Notes under the pieces: model-generated
The model's database searches: none
What the model saw: the letters and a program-made list of their open reading frames with translations, nothing else
What the model was told of the DNA's origin: nothing
In this document: positions 60,120-64,000 of the stretch, piece after piece
How positions within the stretch are numbered: the first letter of the stretch is position 1
Layout of the letters: every line of letters begins with the position of its first letter
Program-made: the position numbers and the translations under genes
Origin: Paractinoplanes ovalisporus
Lineage (GTDB): Bacteria > Actinomycetota > Actinomycetes > Mycobacteriales > Micromonosporaceae
DNA length: 64,000 bases
Assembly: GCF_016834655.1 (NCBI RefSeq)
Contig: NZ_JAENHP010000001.1
Coordinates: forward strand, 1,178,001-1,242,000
Reading direction: 5' to 3'

Positions 60120-60678
60120 CGTCCAAAAGGGAAATCACATCTTTGCTCGGATCACGCAATTGTGTCGGTTTGAGCAACTGGCCTGACTGAGCATCAGTCG
60201 CCCCAGCGACCGAGTCCATCACCAGGAGGAGCGCCTGACCGTACTTACCTGCGGAGAGAAGTCGAAGTGGCGTCTCGCCGGTGTTGCCTACAGCGGTCAA
60301 AACCAGGTTGAGGCGGCGTTGGTCACCCCCAACGAGATCCGACATCCGGGACACGACGTCAGCTGTCTTAGTCAGGGCCTCAGGTAGCCCTGGTACGCGT
60401 TCTGGTTCTCTCCCACGCGTGATTGATCCGATGGTGGGGTGTGTAGTGCCGACGATCTGCGCCAAGCGACGCTGCGACCAACCGGTTTTCTGGATTAGAG
60501 CATTCACGATCTTCGTCAGCGGGGCGGCATCCCGGGAAATGTATGGGGCCAGGATGATCCAGGTCGAACCTGGATTCAGGACCGTGTCTCTGCCGCTGGG
60601 CTCGAGACGGTCAGCAAGCTCTGTGCCAGCAGGCTCCAAGACGTGACGAACGGTTCCATCGATGGCAAATGTGCTCAT
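60106..60678 (-). CDS. HTH-domain protein of the island module
   Basis: This 190-aa protein has a helix-turn-helix in the middle (about 57-90, ALIQKTGWSQRRLAQIVGTTHPTIGSITRG) of the XRE-like kind, an N-terminal extension with ILAPYISRDAAPLTK, and an acidic C-terminus ending in a run of Asp. ATG 60678 overlaps the stop of the TIGR04255 gene (TGATG). It probably regulates the module or acts as its DNA-binding part. Confidence 0.8.
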   Translation of the reverse strand: MSTFAIDGTVRHVLEPAGTELADRLEPSGRDTVLNPGSTWIILAPYISRDAAPLTKIVNALIQKTGWSQRRLAQIVGTTHPTIGSITRGREPERVPGLPEALTKTADVVSRMSDLVGGDQRRLNLVLTAVGNTGETPLRLLSAGKYGQALLLVMDSVAGATDAQSGQLLKPTQLRDPSKDVISLLDDDDD

Positions 60679-61499
60679 CAACGCTCCTCTAGGCCGAACC
60701 GTTTTTCGCCGGCGGGGGTCAGGGTCCAACGGAAAAACCGATCAATCTGGGAATGCATCGCCCTGAACTGGCCCACGAGGGGGGTGGAATCGAACGGCTG
60801 CGAGACAGCCACAAACAGGTCCATGTCTAGGAAGAAGGAGCGCGTCTGCAGGGTTACTGGGGGAAGTCCAGGTATCACCGAGTTGCTGTTGGCGACACCA
60901 TGCCGAACCACTGCTTGCACATCGCCGTGGCACGTTGCGAGCTGGTCGACTGGAGGCGATGCCAGCTGAATCTGCGACACAGACGCGACCAACTGAGTGT
61001 CGCCGCGAACGGTCTCGCTTGACGACCAACCAACCAAGTCCTGGTTAAACCAGTCTTTCCATCCACCCTCAGCGTCATCAACGACGTCGAGGAAACGTAC
61101 GGCTACCCGGTCACATCGGCGTGGGTTAAGTGTCTGCTTGATGGCGGTAAGAACCCGCTCGAACATGGCCGAAAAGTTGCCAATACCGGCGTACTGATCG
61201 GCGACAGACAGGGTAACGACGTTCGATCCAACGATCAGGAGGTGCCCGTGGTCGTTCGTAAAGTGCCACACCACTGCTTGCTCGGGTTGTGCTTCCAGGC
61301 CGAGTGTCGGCCCGACAGCTATGGCCATCTCGGTGACTCGATCCATGTATGGAAAGTCCGGAGCGAGAACCTCTTGGAGTCCAGCAATGCCTTCAAGCGT
61401 GTGTAGGCGAGCCATGATCGGAAAGCGCACCTGGGCCAGCGCCTGCGCCAACGGCGGCCTTAGCAACTTGTACTGCCTGACTGGCTCAAGATTGAACAT
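60678..61499 (-). CDS. TIGR04255-family protein
   Basis: This 273-aa protein has the hallmark of the sporadically distributed TIGR04255 family: an N-terminal LRPPLAQALAQVRFPIMA strand, VWHFTNDHGHLLIVGSNVVTLSV, then RVAVRFLDVVDDA and a C-terminal helix FRAMHSQIDRFFRW. Function is unknown; its patchy occurrence is typical of island-borne defence or toxin-related genes. Start 61499 has GGGGAG upstream. It leads the coupled three-gene module. Confidence 0.82.
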   Translation of the reverse strand: MFNLEPVRQYKLLRPPLAQALAQVRFPIMARLHTLEGIAGLQEVLAPDFPYMDRVTEMAIAVGPTLGLEAQPEQAVVWHFTNDHGHLLIVGSNVVTLSVADQYAGIGNFSAMFERVLTAIKQTLNPRRCDRVAVRFLDVVDDAEGGWKDWFNQDLVGWSSSETVRGDTQLVASVSQIQLASPPVDQLATCHGDVQAVVRHGVANSNSVIPGLPPVTLQTRSFFLDMDLFVAVSQPFDSTPLVGQFRAMHSQIDRFFRWTLTPAGEKRFGLEER

Positions 61500-62195
61500 A
61501 CGCTCCCCGCGTCCGCCGGCTCGGTCCGCTGCTTTCCACCTGCTTACCACCCAACCATAGCCAACGGCACTAGACAGGAGAAGACATCAGGGCTGCTAGC
61601 TAGGTAGCAGGTCGGTTGCGGTGTCGCTCGCGCGTAGTCGCGCTGGATGCCCAGAACCTCGGCGCACAACGTAACGCCTGGGGCTCCGCCCCGCACCCCG
61701 CACTCGAGGATGCCCCGGATACCTATCACTCGCCGGAGGCAAGCAGGGTGGGCGGCCGCCGGCAAACGGTGGAGCGTATTCCTCTGGTCACCCAGCCTGC
61801 TCGGGCAGGGCCCGCGCGACGGGTAGCCTCGCTGCCCTCATAAAGATCAGACAGCGCACGCCGAACAGCAGCCGCCCGGATGAGCTCGCCAGGCATTCTT
61901 GCTGTTCAGCGAAATGCGGGAAGCTTGCGCACCCCTTCGCGGCCACGTCCGTCGAAGTGGTGTAGACCTGATCTTTCCCAGCAGACGTAAGCGGCCATCG
62001 CAGATCCTTAGGATTGTCCAGGTCACGAAGGAGACTCCCCCGCCCTGGACGACTGTCTGCGCCCCCGGCCGCGGCCCTGCGGTGCCTTCAGAGCCGAGTT
62101 TGAACGTCGCTGAGCCGCTGCGCGAGCAGCTTCGATCGGCGAGCCCTGATCTAACGCGGGCCACGGTACAAACCCTTCGCTGAGACGCTGATGTC
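61500..62195. other. Gene-free island DNA
   Basis: No convincing gene, RNA or repeat is visible in this 696-bp stretch between the three-gene module and the IS256 remnant. The promoter of the module should lie in its left end. Confidence 0.5.
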
Positions 62196-62560
62196 AGCTG
62201 AGGCCGGCGAGGTCTGCGGCGCCGAATACGGCGAACACGGCCACGAACGGGTCAAATCCCGTAACGGGCTACCGCGACTGGGGCACCCGCGCCGGCACCG
62301 TCGAGTTGTCCGTCCCGACGCTATGACAGGGCTCGCCCTTCCCGGACAGGGTGTTGCAGCACCGTCGCCGCGCCGAGCAGGCCTGGTCTCGGCCATGGCC
62401 ACGTCGTATCCGCTCGGGGTCTCGACCCGGCGCGTGGAAACGCTGGTGGAGCAACTGGGGATCAAGTCGTTGTCGAAAGTCAGGCCTCGGAGATGTCCAG
62501 GTGCTTGGATGCCAAGGTCGAGACGTTCCGCAACTGGCCCTTGGACGCCGCGCAAGCGCG
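62196..62560 (+). pseudogene. IS256-family (mutator) transposase remnant
   Basis: Successive frames give HERVKSRNG, then YRDWGTRAGTVELSVPTL and a stop, then FPDRVLQHRRRAEQAW, then GVSTRRVETLVEQLGIKSLSK, then MSRCLDAKVETFRNWPLDA. This order matches the central N-terminal third of IS256-type transposases, broken by at least three frameshifts and a stop. No inverted repeats were found. The catalytic DDE part is missing. Confidence 0.82.
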
Positions 62561-62757
62561 GCGTGGACAGCCGGCCATCCGTCCGCGAGGCATGCACCTT
62601 GGGCCCGGCCACCGGCAGTTTCGTCGACGCCCTTCAGAGCGTCGCCGCAAGCGAGAGATCTGCTGTCCACAATCGGCGGAGGTTGGCGCGTTCGATGGCT
62701 GGTCGTGGTGTTGCCGTGATGACATTCTGAGTCCGTGGATGGGCTTGGAGACGAGTG

Positions 62758-63633
62758 GTGAGCGGGGACGGTGACGGCCCGGCCGTTGCGCGCATTCTGC
62801 TGGGCTCTCAACTGCGCCGCCTTCGGGAAGAGCGCGGCGTGGCCCGGGCCGAAGCGGCCGAAGCGCTTGGCACTGCGGACTCGACCATCAGCCGGATGGA
62901 GCTGGGCCGGGTCGCGTTGAAAGTGGCCAACGTGTCGGTTCTGCTCTCGCTCTATGGGGTGAACGACAGGCGGGAACGTGCGGCCTTTCTCGCCCGGGTG
63001 CGTGAGGCCAACACGCAGTGCTGGTGGCATCCGTACAGCGATGTCACGCCGAACTGGCTGCAGCGCTATCTGGGGTTGGAGGCGACCGCTTCCGTTATTC
63101 GTACGTACGAGGCTCAGTGGTTGCCTGGGTTGCTGCAGACCGAGGCGTACGCCGAAGCGATGATCCGGCTCGGCACCTACACCCAGCGCGATGATGATGT
63201 GGCCCGGCGGGTTCGTCTGCGGCTGGAACGTCAGCAGGTGCTCAGTCAGCCGGACCCGCCGACGCTCTGGGCGGTGATCGACGAGGCGGCTCTGCGGCGA
63301 CCGGTCGGCGGGCCGCGCGTGATGCGGGACCAGATCGAGGCTCTGGTGGCTCGGGAGAGCAAGAACCCGAAGGTGATGATCCAGGTGATGCCGCTGGCAG
63401 CGGGCGGGCACGCGGGAGCCGGCACCTCGTTCACCATCCTGCGGTTCCCGCAGAAGGAGATGCGCGACCTCGTCTATGTGGAGCAGCTGACCAGCGCGCT
63501 CTATCTGGACAAGCCGGCCGACGTCGACTGCTACTTCGACGTCATGAACCGGCTGTCGGAAGAGGCGGCGACTCCGCAACAGACCCCGGAGATTCTGGAC
63601 CGGATTCTGGCCGACCTCGAGCGGGCGGCGTGA
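62758..63633 (+). CDS. XRE-family regulator with DUF5753 domain
   Basis: This 291-aa actinomycete regulator has an N-terminal HTH (LRRLREERGVARAEAAEALGTADSTISRMELGRVAL) and a C-terminal DUF5753 domain (from about 95, YEAQWLPGLLQTEAYAEAMIR, FTILRFP, LVYVEQLTSALYL). Such proteins usually pair with a small DUF397 protein; none follows here. GTG 62758 is used because GGAG is seven bases upstream. A methyltransferase gene follows 54 bp downstream. Confidence 0.93.
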   Translation: MSGDGDGPAVARILLGSQLRRLREERGVARAEAAEALGTADSTISRMELGRVALKVANVSVLLSLYGVNDRRERAAFLARVREANTQCWWHPYSDVTPNWLQRYLGLEATASVIRTYEAQWLPGLLQTEAYAEAMIRLGTYTQRDDDVARRVRLRLERQQVLSQPDPPTLWAVIDEAALRRPVGGPRVMRDQIEALVARESKNPKVMIQVMPLAAGGHAGAGTSFTILRFPQKEMRDLVYVEQLTSALYLDKPADVDCYFDVMNRLSEEAATPQQTPEILDRILADLERAA

Positions 63634-63687
63634 CCGTCAGCGGTAGCCTCAGCAGCCGACCGTCCATTGCCGACTGAAGGAGTCCTC

Positions 63688-64000
63688 ATGACTGAGCTGT
63701 CCGGGGAAAAGGGCGCCGCCCCGAAGATTGATTCCTCGGTTCCGCAGACGGCGCGGGTCTGGAACTACTGGCTGGGCGGCAAGGACAACTACGCCGTCGA
63801 TCGTGCCCTCGGCGACCAGATCGCCCAGGAATACCCGATCATCGTGGAGATCGCCCGCGCTGACCGGGCCGTGCTCAACCGGGCGGTGCGGTGGCTGGCC
63901 AGTGAGGCCGGTGTGACGCAGTTCCTCGACATCGGCACGGGGCTGCCGACCACCAACAACACGCACGAGGTGGCCCAGCTGGCGGCCCCGGAATCACGGA
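63688..64000 (+). CDS. SAM-dependent methyltransferase, DUF574/Methyltransf_19 (partial)
   Basis: These are the first 104 residues of a methyltransferase common beside XRE-DUF5753 regulators in actinomycetes. PQTARVWNYWLGGKDNYAVDRALGDQI is the family opening, and QFLDIGTGLPTTNN is the SAM-binding motif I. The ATG at 63688 follows GAAGGAG. The gene runs off the window. The substrate of this family is unknown. Confidence 0.92.
   Translation, partial: MTELSGEKGAAPKIDSSVPQTARVWNYWLGGKDNYAVDRALGDQIAQEYPIIVEIARADRAVLNRAVRWLASEAGVTQFLDIGTGLPTTNNTHEVAQLAAPESR

Noticed and set aside
62269..63579. 436-codon minus-strand frame over the XRE-DUF5753 gene
   Set aside because: It is antisense to a well-supported regulator and an IS256 remnant, with no recognisable domain.

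Overview
The window is high-GC chromosomal DNA from a filamentous actinomycete, most likely a Micromonosporaceae member of the Actinoplanes group. The support is strong GC bias at third codon positions, GTG/TTG starts, 4-base ATGA/GTGA gene overlaps, leaderless promoters, mycothiol-type and DUF5753 regulators, and a CebR-type operator at a mannanase gene. The genus call is inference; no rRNA gene is present to confirm it.

Layout. 1-2880 (minus): an oligopeptide/dipeptide-type ABC importer (two permeases and a lipoprotein). 3083-5465: short tandem repeats surround a secreted GH5_8 mannanase with a CBM2. 5540-8848: a NarL-type two-component system and a membrane protein. 8860-12244 (minus): an unknown operon headed by a DUF2235 hydrolase. 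13184-14950: a membrane-anchored multicopper oxidase. 15000-23079: a large LuxR-type ATPase regulator and an OmpR two-component system (minus), divergent from a MacA/MacB-like efflux operon (plus). 23089-25404: a deacetylase, a RibD-like reductase and a small membrane protein. 25388-29572 (minus): a fully coupled operon of ABC exporter, histidine kinase and response regulator, in which two low-complexity repeat ORFs bridge the genes. 29775-33334: two genes of unknown function, the first frameshifted. 33394-39702 (minus): Hsp20, a three-domain deacetylase/glycosyltransferase/LCP fusion with a tiny membrane partner, and a diguanylate cyclase with a sugar-binding sensor. 39856-45431: an ECF sigma/anti-sigma pair, small genes, TrkH/TrkA potassium uptake and a quinone oxidoreductase.

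45796-47054 is an AT-richer foreign island with the most exciting content: an mCpol (minimal CRISPR-polymerase) nucleotidyl cyclase overlapping a CARF-like two-transmembrane effector gene, i.e. a Panoptes-type anti-phage signalling pair with no Cas genes nearby. It lies next to a decayed SigE-family operon (47200-48294). 48391-53103 carries a GT-C/GT2 membrane glycosylation pair and a GGDEF-EAL protein. 53265-58165 is a catabolic-looking operon (MFS, FAD oxidoreductase, DapA-family lyase, TRIC channel, GntR regulator). From 58279 a second island begins at a tRNA 3'-end fragment, with a decayed serine integrase, a coupled three-gene module of unknown function (TIGR04255 family, HTH, 260-residue protein) and an IS256 remnant. 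The window ends with an XRE-DUF5753 regulator and a partial methyltransferase.

Two genome-scale signals run through the window. First, locus-specific tandem repeats (15-48 bp units) fill intergenic gaps and also extend or interrupt coding sequences in frame. Second, the octamer CCGTACGG is roughly tenfold more frequent than base composition predicts.
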